DNA of 39,697 bases. Source: Calditrichales bacterium. GTDB lineage: Bacteria > Calditrichota > Calditrichia > Calditrichales > J004. Numbering within the stretch: position 1 is the stretch's first letter; every line of letters begins with the position of its first letter. Positions 16,410 to 24,358 of the stretch are shown here, in pieces. The position numbers were made by a program, and so were the translations under genes. Location: the NCBI GenBank assembly GCA_015493745.1, contig WGCN01000114.1:1-39697 (forward strand), in the 5' to 3' direction. The notes under the pieces are model-generated. The model was not told the origin of the DNA, ran no database searches, and was given only the letters and a program-made list of their open reading frames with translations.

Positions 16410-17825
16410 ATGATTCCTGTATTTTTTAACAGAAGCCTGTTCGTGTTTCTGGCTTTTTTTACCCTATGGGCCTGTGACTCGAAGGACAAAACCGCAACCG
16501 AACCGGAACCCGGCGTGCGTAGCGCCTCGGCCGACTATTCCGAAGCGGTGGTCTTCAGCGGTTCGCGCAGTACCGACGGAGGTAAGGTTTATGAAGTGCT
16601 GCCCGGCCCGGCGGTCATGAACCCGGCCATGAATCCCACACCGTTTTCCGATAATATTAACATGACAAGCGGTTCCTATACCCTGGAAGTCAGTGACGTT
16701 GACGAGGAGGATTCACCCACATCCGCCGATGCGGCCGGCAATGTAAGTATCATGTTCACGGGAGACGATGGACGCCGGTATAAAATCAGCAACATAAATA
16801 TCATCCATAAGGAAAACGGCGCCGGCGACCATACTTTTTTCGGAGGCGTGGGACGCAACAAAGTGATGCATGGCAATACCGGTATCGGCACGGGGCTGAT
16901 GCCAAAGATGCTGGCCTATATCACCCTGTGGGGCCTGGCGGATTTAAAGGACGCCACCACCGACAGCGTTTTAGCCACAAACCGTGTTATCCACATAATG
17001 ACCGCCACCAATGTGCGCGATGAGAACCTGAAAATGATCCCCTCCGCCGCGGTCGATTCCTCCGATCATAACTTTTGGCGAGCACAAACACATATCATCC
17101 TGCCGCCACAGGATACTCAGGGCAACTTCGATCCCGTACCGGGTACCCCTTATGGTTTTTTACACATGATGTTTGAGGATGTGGAGCTTTTCAGCTCCAA
17201 CCGCGACCAGGGACTGGCCTATGAAGTGCTGCCCGGACCGGCGGTCATTAATCCGGCCATGAGCCCCACCCCTTTTTCCGACCGGGTAGCCCTGGCCAGC
17301 GGTTCCGTATCCCTAAAAACCAGCGACACCGACGCAAATGATTCCGGGCAATCCAACGATGCCATCGATGAGTTCACCTTGCGCTTTGAACGGCCGGACG
17401 GTACCGTGTTTACCATTGACGCCGTTCAGGCCGTGCACAAGCCGGAAGGCAGCGGTGACCATACCTTTTTCGGTGGCGTGGGGTATGACAAGGATATGCA
17501 CGGCAACACCGGGATCGGAACCGGACTGATGCCGCGTATGCTGGCCTATATCACCTTTTGGGGAGTCGCCGATCTGAAAGACGGGAATGGCAATGTGCTG
17601 GACAGCAGCCGGCCCATCCATGTGATGGTCGCATCCCGGGCACGCAGGGATGATTTAAGCCTTATCGGAGATGTCAGCACGGATCAAACCGACCATAGCG
17701 CGGATAAAGTGGAGATACATGTTATCCTGCCGCCAACGGATACGGCAGGCAACCCGGATCCGGTTGCGGGTTCCGGACACGGGTTTTTACACCTGATGTT
17801 TGAAAAAGTGAGTCTGCAAAACTAA
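16410..17825 (+). CDS. Internally duplicated lipoprotein of unknown function
   Basis: 471 residues with a signal peptide ending in lipobox LWAC (Cys near residue 22). After it come two tandem copies of a roughly 190-200-residue domain. Each copy begins YEVLPGPAV.NPAM.PTPFSD and contains HK..G.GDHTFFGGVG and MHGNTGIGTGLMP. Each then has a histidine in an IH-(I/V)M segment, HIILPP-type HVILPP, and ends YGFLHMMFE / HGFLHLMFE. The conserved His, Met and Asp are laid out identically in both halves, which suggests metal or ligand binding. I do not recognise a family. It is divergent from the SHOCT gene and ends at a shared bidirectional terminator. Confidence 0.85.
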   Translation: MIPVFFNRSLFVFLAFFTLWACDSKDKTATEPEPGVRSASADYSEAVVFSGSRSTDGGKVYEVLPGPAVMNPAMNPTPFSDNINMTSGSYTLEVSDVDEEDSPTSADAAGNVSIMFTGDDGRRYKISNINIIHKENGAGDHTFFGGVGRNKVMHGNTGIGTGLMPKMLAYITLWGLADLKDATTDSVLATNRVIHIMTATNVRDENLKMIPSAAVDSSDHNFWRAQTHIILPPQDTQGNFDPVPGTPYGFLHMMFEDVELFSSNRDQGLAYEVLPGPAVINPAMSPTPFSDRVALASGSVSLKTSDTDANDSGQSNDAIDEFTLRFERPDGTVFTIDAVQAVHKPEGSGDHTFFGGVGYDKDMHGNTGIGTGLMPRMLAYITFWGVADLKDGNGNVLDSSRPIHVMVASRARRDDLSLIGDVSTDQTDHSADKVEIHVILPPTDTAGNPDPVAGSGHGFLHLMFEKVSLQN

Positions 17826-17842
17826 ACAGGCTTGGACAAAGT

Positions 17843-17878
17843 AAAAAGTCCGGCCTGATACAGGCCGGACTTTTTTTT
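17843..17878. terminator. Bidirectional terminator between convergent genes
   Basis: Stem AAGTCCGGCCTG / CAGGCCGGACTT with loop ATA, flanked by A- and T-runs. It serves the plus-strand lipoprotein gene and the minus-strand DUF302 gene, overlapping the stop of the latter. Confidence 0.9.
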
Positions 17879-18266
17879 ACAGACTGTTGATTACCTTCTG
17901 CAAGCGGTCGCGTATCTCCGAGGCCACTTCCTTAAGGCTGTCATTCTCAACAGCGGCCATGGAGGCCATGGGGTCTACCGCCGTCACCTCGACTGCTCCG
18001 GAATCGCTTTCCTGGACAACCACATTACAGGGCAGCATGGTACCGATTTTATTCTCCGCCAGCAAAGCTTTGTGGGCAAAGGGCGGATTGCAGGCGCCGA
18101 GTATGCGATATTTGTTAAAATCCACATCCAGCTTTTTCTTTAACGTTGCCTGTACATCGATTTCGGTCAAAATGCCAAAGCCCTCTTTTTTCAGAGCTTC
18201 CGTTACCACACCGATCGTTTCATCAAACGGGGTTGAAACCTTTTTGGAAAAATAATAACTACTCAT
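17877..18266 (-). CDS. DUF302 family protein
   Basis: 129 residues, the full length of the DUF302 domain: KKVSTPFDETIGVVTEALKKEGFGI, then TEIDVQATLKKKL, YRILGACNPPFAHKAL and IGTMLPCNVVV. The two cysteines (GACNP and LPCNV) are the family's conserved positions. DUF302 proteins are common next to metal-efflux and sulfur genes, but no reaction is established. AAGGAG precedes the ATG. A sigma-54-like element lies 52 bp upstream. Confidence 0.9.
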   Translation of the reverse strand: MSSYYFSKKVSTPFDETIGVVTEALKKEGFGILTEIDVQATLKKKLDVDFNKYRILGACNPPFAHKALLAENKIGTMLPCNVVVQESDSGAVEVTAVDPMASMAAVENDSLKEVASEIRDRLQKVINSL

Positions 18267-18317
18267 GATTTAATCTCCTTTTGGTTAAACATTCATGTTA
18301 ATATACATGGAGTTTAA

Positions 18318-18333
18318 TACAACAACCATGCCA
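18318..18333 (-). promoter_or_regulatory. Possible sigma-54-type promoter of the DUF302 gene
   Basis: Minus strand TGGCAT-N5-TTGTA with correct spacing, the same variant as at 7060 and 9066. No convincing palindrome pair was found upstream in 18340-18480. Confidence 0.45.
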
Positions 18334-18479
18334 CTTTCTCCATTTCCCGCTATTGCCAACAGAGAATCTTCAAAAATCCGGCAAGGTCGGTCGATAATTC
18401 TTGAAACATACTTTTATTTGTACTATCGTGCCGGTAACCGTCAATAAAAACATACCGTTTCCTTTTTCAGGTATAAAGA

Positions 18480-19160
18480 ATGAAAGTCCTTATCTACAGA
18501 ATTATCGGCCACGGCCTGCGCCTGGCACAGGCTTTAGTCCTTTTGTTGCTTCTCTATCTGTTGGCGGCGGTTATATTTACGCTGATTCCCGTTAACAAAA
18601 ACTTTACACCCGCCGGTGAGGGTATGGAAATCTTTATCTATTCCAGTATGGTACATACGGATATCATCCTGCCTCTACACGCCCCCGGCCTGCGGGAAAT
18701 GGGAATTTTTACCCGGCAAATGGCTGACGAAGCTTATACCTATGCCGGTTTCGGATGGGGCGACCGTGACTTTTATCTGTATACACCTGCATGGGAAGAT
18801 GTAAACCTTTTCGTCGCTTTACGCTCGCTCTTCTGGCCAACAACCAGCGTGATGCATGTAACTATGATTAAAGGCCGGCTTGAGGAAAGTAAATCTTTAA
18901 AAAGTATCCGCATCAACAGCCGGCAATACGACCGGTTGTTAAATTTTATCAGCCGTTCCTTCCGGCGCGACGACGACGGCCGGCCCAGGCCCTTAGCGGG
19001 AAAAGGCTATACTGACCGGGACAGGTTCTTCGAAGCCAACGGGCACTACTCCCTGTTTTACACCTGTAACAACTGGACCATCGAAGCTTTAACGGAAGCC
19101 GGGATTAAAATGCCCCTTTGGTCCCCTTTCGCGCAAAGTGTTAGCTATCATTTAAAATAA
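18480..19160 (+). CDS. DUF2459 (TIGR02117-type) membrane-anchored protein
   Basis: 226 residues with one N-terminal helix (about 13-38) and a soluble domain with the family's marks: HTDIILP near residue 59, YAGFGWGDRDFY near 85, MHVT near 122, and FYTCNNWT near 194. The Cys-Asn-Asn-Trp segment with an upstream His suggests a papain/NlpC-like catalytic arrangement, proposed for this family but unproven. It is monocistronic and unlinked in sequence to its neighbours. Downstream bases 19161-19402 show no gene. Confidence 0.82.
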   Translation: MKVLIYRIIGHGLRLAQALVLLLLLYLLAAVIFTLIPVNKNFTPAGEGMEIFIYSSMVHTDIILPLHAPGLREMGIFTRQMADEAYTYAGFGWGDRDFYLYTPAWEDVNLFVALRSLFWPTTSVMHVTMIKGRLEESKSLKSIRINSRQYDRLLNFISRSFRRDDDGRPRPLAGKGYTDRDRFFEANGHYSLFYTCNNWTIEALTEAGIKMPLWSPFAQSVSYHLK

Positions 19161-19402
19161 GCCGCGGGAATACACCTCATACCAAGGCACAAAAGCCGCA
19201 AAGACATTAAAAAATTAAGTTTTTCCTGCCCGGAATTACTATTGTTTTTCAGGAAGAACTCCGCTTATCCTTCGCGCTTTTGCGCAAAAACATACGGACA
19301 AGGGGAACACAAGGCCTGTAAGAGAATATGGTTTTTGAATTTATTGGTTAACGTATGCTTATACTTTTCCCGGCAAACAAACCATTATCATAGAAATAAA
19401 AC

Positions 19403-19443
19403 AAAAAACCGGACGGCAAATGTTTCCATCGACCATCCGGTTA
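19403..19443 (-). terminator. Terminator at the end of the Cus operon
   Basis: On the minus strand, AACCGGATGG and CCGTCCGGTT arms (one mismatch) with a longer loop, then TTTTTTG. It starts 6 bp after the last stop codon (19449) of the long minus-strand run. Confidence 0.7.
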
Positions 19444-19448
19444 AGATA

Positions 19449-19721
19449 TTAATTGGCCATTTTCAAGAATTCGACAATCTTATCCACTTCATCGGCGGTA
19501 AGGCTGGCCCGTACACGCATATGCTTGCCGACCACTTCCCACTGGCTATCGCTAAACGCGGACGGAGAGGGGGCATTGTGGCAGCGTACACAGTTTTCAC
19601 CCCACAGCAGGGCTCCGGGTTTACTGGCCTGGGCCTGGGATGGGCTGCAACTTGCCAGAAACAACGCCCCGAAAAACAGGGACACGGATATCAGAAACAG
19701 CTTTATATGTTTTACTTTCAT
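19449..19721 (-). CDS. Small c-type cytochrome lipoprotein
   Basis: 90 residues: signal peptide with lipobox LASC (about residue 25), one haem-binding CVRCH at about residue 44, and a likely axial Met in KHMRV. It is an outer-facing electron carrier and the last gene of the Cus run, 23 bp after the porin gene. GGAG precedes the ATG. It would need a cytochrome c maturation system such as the CcmF encoded at 12648. Confidence 0.85.
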   Translation of the reverse strand: MKVKHIKLFLISVSLFFGALFLASCSPSQAQASKPGALLWGENCVRCHNAPSPSAFSDSQWEVVGKHMRVRASLTADEVDKIVEFLKMAN

Positions 19722-19744
19722 TTTATACTCCTTTTGTCAATTTA

Positions 19745-20878
19745 TCAGAACCCAAACGCCCAATGCAAAAATACGGCGTCGTTAGATGCTTCACCCGCTT
19801 CACCCTCGGCTTCATGGACGCCCGTATCGGCAAACTGATAGGACAGTTTTACCACCGTGCGCCAATCCAGCCAGTAGTTTATACCGAAGGCATATTGTGT
19901 CTGATCGGAACTCCAAAGAGCACCGTCCGGAAAGGAAAGCTCGGAGTAACGGCCGACAAATTCCAGGCTGTTTATAAAGTCACTGCCCATATTGACCGGG
20001 CGGTAGGACATCTGTACATAATAGGCACTGCTCTGGTTAGCAAAGCTATAGTTTGAAGAATCCTCCACATTAAAATAAGAAGCATCATCCACATTAACAC
20101 CATTGAGCTGAGCCTTAATATCGACAACACCACTTAAGAAGGAAACTCTACTGACATAGGAAAAATCCACGGCATATAACAGCGCCGCCAGATCCTCATA
20201 TTTACTCTCCACATTGCCCACCTTACCGTACAAGCCGGAAAAACCGATCTCCATGGAAGAGTTGGACAACGGCAGAAAGGAGACACGGCCCCCTATCGCT
20301 TTATTATTATTGTTATCCTCACCACGGTCATATAACAACATGCCGGCCTCTTCCGGTTCCACATTGGGGTTGGTGCCGTCGTTTAACGCCGGTCCGTTGA
20401 TCATATAGACGGAATAGGTCATCTTGGCGTCTCCCAGCGGAACTCCGCCACGCAGTTCCACACCCAAATCGCGAGCCGGCCCCACGCCGTCATGACCAAA
20501 GCCCAAAGGCTTGCTGGATAAACGGTTTATCCATGCCGGGTGAAGTTTGGAGGCAAAGGTACCGAAGGGCAGTAAAAACTTACCCAATCGCAGGGTGGCA
20601 TAGTCATTTATGATGTAGGACATATTGGCGTATTCCAGGCCTATGACCGTTTCTCCGTTTTCATATTCCACTTCCAGCTCAGCCTCAAACAAAAGCTTGT
20701 CCGACTGACGCCAAAGAAAAATGGGATTAAAACTCCCCCCCACAAAGGTGGTTTCATCGCCGCGAACTTCAATACCCGAGTGGGCATAGCCGCGTAGTAA
20801 AAAACGACTCTCGCCCGGTTTTTCCTGGGCGGAGAGCATAGCTGTTAAAAAAAGAAGTACGAGTAATACCTTACGCAT
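19745..20878 (-). CDS. Porin-like outer-membrane beta-barrel
   Basis: 377 residues with signal peptide MRKVLLVLLFLTAMLSAQ and long alternating strands: FLLRGYAHSGIEVRG, LRLGKFLLPFGTF, DLGVELRGG, and a C-terminal FHW..GF type ending (VFLHWAFGF). The LRLGKFLLPFGTF segment is like phosphate-selective porin O/P-type barrels. It lies between two cytochrome c genes. AGGAGG precedes the ATG. The substrate is unknown. Confidence 0.82.
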   Translation of the reverse strand: MRKVLLVLLFLTAMLSAQEKPGESRFLLRGYAHSGIEVRGDETTFVGGSFNPIFLWRQSDKLLFEAELEVEYENGETVIGLEYANMSYIINDYATLRLGKFLLPFGTFASKLHPAWINRLSSKPLGFGHDGVGPARDLGVELRGGVPLGDAKMTYSVYMINGPALNDGTNPNVEPEEAGMLLYDRGEDNNNNKAIGGRVSFLPLSNSSMEIGFSGLYGKVGNVESKYEDLAALLYAVDFSYVSRVSFLSGVVDIKAQLNGVNVDDASYFNVEDSSNYSFANQSSAYYVQMSYRPVNMGSDFINSLEFVGRYSELSFPDGALWSSDQTQYAFGINYWLDWRTVVKLSYQFADTGVHEAEGEAGEASNDAVFLHWAFGF

Positions 20879-20911
20879 AATTAACCTCCTGAGTGTTGTA
20901 ACCTATGCGGG

Positions 20912-21337
20912 TTATTTTGATGCCAGATGTCTGATATAATTAACCAATTGCCAACGCTGCTCTTCCGTCAGCGATTCTTTGTAGGAAGCCATGGGAGAGT
21001 TGCCGTTGGTCAGTTTCCAAAAAATAGCACCGTCACTCTGCTTTTGTACACGCTCCGAGGTAAGGTTGGCCGGTTTGGGAGTAAGCGCCATGCCGGCAAT
21101 ACCGTCTCCATGCCCCTTATCACCATGGCAGATAACACACAGATTCTTATAGGTATCCGCAACCTTTTTCCAGGCCTCCGGATCCTTGTGAAACGGATTT
21201 TCCAGTTTATCCGCCTCGGCCGGAGCCACCCACTTGCTGCCGGAGTCCCCGCCGGCCGGAGTACCGGCAAAAGACAAGGTCAAACTAACGGCAACAACCA
21301 TCAGAACAATTCCACGATTAAAATATGATGTAAACAT
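20912..21337 (-). CDS. c-type cytochrome (class I, monohaem)
   Basis: 141 residues: signal peptide to about residue 25, haem motif CVICHGDKGHGDG near residue 66, a PKPANLTS segment, and a probable Met axial ligand in NGNSPMASYKESLTEEQ, followed by the terminal helix LVNYIRHLASK. This is a standard soluble or membrane-attached class I cytochrome fold. It follows an internal terminator (21396-21425) and AAGGAGG precedes the ATG. Confidence 0.92.
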   Translation of the reverse strand: MFTSYFNRGIVLMVVAVSLTLSFAGTPAGGDSGSKWVAPAEADKLENPFHKDPEAWKKVADTYKNLCVICHGDKGHGDGIAGMALTPKPANLTSERVQKQSDGAIFWKLTNGNSPMASYKESLTEEQRWQLVNYIRHLASK

Positions 21338-21395
21338 ACATCCTCCTTCTATTTGTAATTACAGGTAATAAGCCTATTTTATCTTATTTTTCAGA

Positions 21396-21425
21396 CAAAA
21401 AAACCCACACCATTGTGGGCTTTTA
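21396..21425 (-). terminator. Terminator inside the Cus run, after the DUF2231 gene
   Basis: Minus strand GCCCAC-loop-GTGGG followed by seven T. It stands between the DUF2231 fusion and the cytochrome c gene, so expression of the last three genes is probably reduced or separately started. Confidence 0.75.
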
Positions 21426-21431
21426 AATTTA

Positions 21432-22556
21432 TCAATGACTATGACTGTGGCCGTCACTCTCTTCTTTCTTTTCGTTCCCATCCTTATGGTCTCCGCCCAT
21501 ATTCATATTCATCATAGCCGGCGCTTCGCTGAGGGCCTTGGCCTGAACGGACTGCAAAAGTATTTTTCCACTGCCCATGAAAAAGATACCGGCCCGTCCG
21601 GCGGGCATCTCATTTCCATGTCCGTGGTTAACCAACTTATCGCCGACGTATCCCCGGAAATGTCCTTTGCTGCCAACAGCCTTTATCGTTGTCCAGCCTT
21701 TAACCGCGGTATCCGCTTCATCAAAAAACACCAGGGCCCCCTCATCCACGCGTCCCAAACGGGCGGCGGCACCGTCTACGGCAAAAAAGTCGTAATCGGC
21801 ACTGCTTCTATAATGGTGCAACAATAAAAAACGTCCGTTGAACTCATCCAGGTTTACCCGGACACTCAGCTCGATATCCGTAAGCGGCCCACCGGCCAGG
21901 ATATAAGCGGACGTATCCTTATCCGCGGAAATAACCAGACTTTTCTCCTCCGTTGCGAATCGCAACCCCGCACTTTCTCCCCCCGGGAAAGTGAAGTTCT
22001 TCAGAAAATCCTGTGCGGCATTTTCCGAGGCCTGCCAACTCCACGAACCGTTTACCCCCGGTTGAAAGCCGGAAGGGATATCCACCTCCGGAGCGGCGGT
22101 AACGGCCGAGACCCCCAATCCGAATTCAAATACCAGCCGACCTCCTCTTTCGGCCGTTTGAAATACGAAAAAGAAGCCAATGGCACCGAGAACCAAAAAG
22201 AGCCAGTTACCACCGTTGGACGCGCCAAAGGGTTTCTTTATCAGAAAAAGCCGGATGAGGATGTAAAGTGAAAGAAAGATAAGGGTATATAATCCCCAAT
22301 CGGCATGTTCTGATACGGCGGTATAGGCCTGGGACGGTATATCCACGGAATCGGCCGCCTCACGGCCGCTAAAATAGGCGGCCAGGGCCCCCAGGGTGCC
22401 AAAAGTATATAAGGCCAGCGCCGAAGGGCGCAGCCAGCTTTGTGTTTTAATAAAAAGGCTGCCCAAATCCAATAACACCGCCAGGGAAATCAGGGCGATG
22501 GGAAAATGAATAATCATCGGGTGTAGATTAGGAGCCCAATCGGGAATTAACTGCAT
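21432..22556 (-). CDS. DUF2231 membrane domain fused to a laminin-G/DUF1080-like sensor domain with His/Met tail
   Basis: 374 residues. The first 150 are a four-helix DUF2231-type membrane domain starting NLHPMIIHFPIALI, whose paired His residues are the family's hallmark and may bind haem or metal. Residues about 165-340 form a beta-sandwich-like domain resembling DUF1080/laminin-G folds (DIELSVRVNLDEFNGRFLLL, YDFFAVDG, WTTIKAV, AGIFFMG). The C-terminus is Met- and His-rich (MMNMNMGGDH, GHSHSH), fitting copper binding. GGAAC precedes the ATG. The fusion is not one I recognise. Confidence 0.75.
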   Translation of the reverse strand: MQLIPDWAPNLHPMIIHFPIALISLAVLLDLGSLFIKTQSWLRPSALALYTFGTLGALAAYFSGREAADSVDIPSQAYTAVSEHADWGLYTLIFLSLYILIRLFLIKKPFGASNGGNWLFLVLGAIGFFFVFQTAERGGRLVFEFGLGVSAVTAAPEVDIPSGFQPGVNGSWSWQASENAAQDFLKNFTFPGGESAGLRFATEEKSLVISADKDTSAYILAGGPLTDIELSVRVNLDEFNGRFLLLHHYRSSADYDFFAVDGAAARLGRVDEGALVFFDEADTAVKGWTTIKAVGSKGHFRGYVGDKLVNHGHGNEMPAGRAGIFFMGSGKILLQSVQAKALSEAPAMMNMNMGGDHKDGNEKKEESDGHSHSH

Positions 22557-22571
22557 AATGTTCCTTTCTTG

Positions 22572-23348
22572 TTAAATTAATACGTTAAAACCAATGGCCA
22601 GGGTATACTCCGCGCTACTTTCGCCAAAACCTTTGGAGCCATAGAAAGAAATACCTATGGTATTGTTCAATGCCCGGAAATAGGCGGCGGAAACCTGACG
22701 GGGCGGATTGATGCCGTTGATAATCGTACTGTATTCCTGGTAATAAAAAGAAACCGTGGAACGACCGTTGGGAGCATGTTTCGCCAACCCTATGCCGTAA
22801 ACAAAAGGATTGTTATAGGAAATCTGATCCGGATCACCCAAAAGCAGGTAGCCCGCGTCGGCAAAAACCCGGTAGGTTCCGAACATTTTCCTAAAGGCCA
22901 GCCCCAGGCCGTAATCAAATTTACCCGTACTGAAAAGGCTGCCGTTTAGGGAGGTAGGCAGCTTTATCTGACCGGTAACATACAGACTGGGGTAAACCTT
23001 ATATTCCGTATAAACATATACATCCGACACACCGGAGGTAAAGGTATAGTCATTACCCATGGTCATCGGTGAACCGTTTGTGCCTGTTTGCCCTTCCAAC
23101 TGATCCCTTTGGATCACAAAGGGCAATGTCATGCTGATACTGAAATCTTCCTTGCTGTAACGTCCGCCCAGGTAAAGGGTATAATTATCCACCCGGCTGT
23201 CATCATAGATATAGGTACCGGTACTGTAGGAAAATACGGACGAAACAGACCAGTTCTTTTTAGCACTGACACTTGTGAGCGGTGCCAGCACGAGAAGCAA
23301 AACGACTATGGTTCCGAGATTGTGTTTTTTATTTTTTATGAAAAACAT
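22572..23348 (-). CDS. Outer-membrane beta-barrel protein (transporter-like)
   Basis: 258 residues with a signal peptide of about 29 residues, then roughly a dozen amphipathic strands (SVFSYSTGTYIY, YTLYLGGRYS, ISMTLPFVIQ, YVYTEYKVYPSLYVTGQIKLPT, FDYGLGLAFRKM), ending LAIGFNVLI. It is like the metal-pathway outer-membrane barrels often annotated as transporter (PF13557-like). The ribosome site is weak, and the gene starts 5 bp after the Met-rich gene, suggesting translational coupling. Confidence 0.72.
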   Translation of the reverse strand: MFFIKNKKHNLGTIVVLLLVLAPLTSVSAKKNWSVSSVFSYSTGTYIYDDSRVDNYTLYLGGRYSKEDFSISMTLPFVIQRDQLEGQTGTNGSPMTMGNDYTFTSGVSDVYVYTEYKVYPSLYVTGQIKLPTSLNGSLFSTGKFDYGLGLAFRKMFGTYRVFADAGYLLLGDPDQISYNNPFVYGIGLAKHAPNGRSTVSFYYQEYSTIINGINPPRQVSAAYFRALNNTIGISFYGSKGFGESSAEYTLAIGFNVLI

Positions 23349-23353
23349 AATAT

Positions 23354-23881
23354 TTACTCTTTATTCTTTTGAGAGTGAAGCTGATCCATATTTTTCAACA
23401 ATCCATTCATGGCCGACATCATATCGCCCATGTTTCCCTGCATTTCCTGCATACGTTTTTTCATAAGCGGATCATTCATCAGGTCTTTATTGGCCATCAT
23501 TTTTTGCATTTCGGTCAGGGTCTTTTGCATACCGTTGGCCATCTCATCCAGATGTTTACTCATGCTGGCCATGCCGGCCCGGGCGTGATCGGTCAGGGTT
23601 CCCTGCATATGTTCATGGGCATTGTCATCATGATCCCGGACAGCCTTTACCATTTCACCGGTATGGGACAGCATTTCATTCATCTGCTTCATCATCTGAT
23701 CCATGCTCATTTGCATATTCTGTTGATTCATTTGCTGCATACCCTTATGCTGCAGGTTCTGCATCTGCTGCCGCATGTTCATCTCCGCGCCCGGTTGCTG
23801 GGCGCTTAACGGCGCCAACAGGGCCAACAAAAGCAGGGATAGCGCCATGAGCGGATAGATGTACTTATTAGTCTGTTTCAT
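23354..23881 (-). CDS. Met-rich periplasmic protein, putative copper binding
   Basis: About 175 residues. The start is put at MKQTN (23881), which has GGAG nine bases upstream, rather than an ATG five codons earlier. A signal peptide ending LSAQ is followed by a helical, Met/Gln-rich segment with repeated MxM, QQM and MM elements (roughly one residue in six is Met), some His (HDDNAHEHM), and a coiled-coil-like pattern. Met clusters bind Cu(I) and Ag(I) in CusF/CopK/PcoE-like proteins. It sits between the PII-like and barrel genes downstream of cusA. A metal-buffering role is inferred from composition and place. Confidence 0.75.
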   Translation of the reverse strand: MKQTNKYIYPLMALSLLLLALLAPLSAQQPGAEMNMRQQMQNLQHKGMQQMNQQNMQMSMDQMMKQMNEMLSHTGEMVKAVRDHDDNAHEHMQGTLTDHARAGMASMSKHLDEMANGMQKTLTEMQKMMANKDLMNDPLMKKRMQEMQGNMGDMMSAMNGLLKNMDQLHSQKNKE

Positions 23882-23932
23882 GTTAGTTTTCTCCATTAAT
23901 TAATATTTTCCGGTATATTTCCCGGCAAGTGT

Positions 23933-24292
23933 CTATTCCGGCGAGCAGCAATCCAGCGCCTCGTCATCCCGCGCACCGGTACGGATTTTTACGACGGTTT
24001 CCACCGGGGAGACATAAATCATACCGTCACCCTTCCTGCCGGTGTAGCCTGTCTTCCGAATGGTTTCCACCACCCGCTCGACATTCTCGGCTTTGCATAC
24101 GATTTCCACCTTGGCCAGGTCAGCATATTTTTTTACAATCTTGATCGAATATTTCGATTCATGGGGGTCGGCCATATGCTGTCCGATACCCATTACATCC
24201 AAAAGCGTGATATCGGAAACACCCAACTCCTCGAGGGCATCCAACACCTCTTCAGCTTTTTGAGCGCGTATAAAGGCTTTTACTTCTTTCAT
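23933..24292 (-). CDS. PII-NG-type nitrogen-regulator-like protein of metal-efflux operons
   Basis: 119 residues with the PII fold: MKEVKAFIRAQKAEEVLDAL at the start, and the second PII signature TGRKGDGMIYVSPVE followed by KIRTG near residues 82-105. The T-loop lacks the Tyr used for uridylylation in GlnB/GlnK, and the C-terminus ends DCCSPE with paired Cys. PII proteins of the NG group are known from RND heavy-metal efflux operons; this one lies directly after cusA. It probably senses a nucleotide and/or metal, not nitrogen. GGAGG precedes the ATG. Confidence 0.88.
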   Translation of the reverse strand: MKEVKAFIRAQKAEEVLDALEELGVSDITLLDVMGIGQHMADPHESKYSIKIVKKYADLAKVEIVCKAENVERVVETIRKTGYTGRKGDGMIYVSPVETVVKIRTGARDDEALDCCSPE

Positions 24293-24319
24293 TGTTCCCT
24301 CCTGTTAGATTGAACTTTT

Positions 24320-24350
24320 AAAATAAAAGGCCGGTCGGTAAACCGGCCTT
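24320..24350 (-). terminator. Terminator between cusA and the PII-like gene
   Basis: Minus strand AAGGCCGGT-loop-ACCGGCCTT followed by TTATTTT. It starts about 9 bp after the cusA stop, so the genes beyond probably receive only read-through transcription. Confidence 0.8.
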
Positions 24351-24358
24351 GGAGACGC

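Noticed and set aside
18388..18440. Possible operator pair upstream of the DUF302 promoter
   Set aside because: Only one half-site-like TGTACTAT is seen; the second position does not match.
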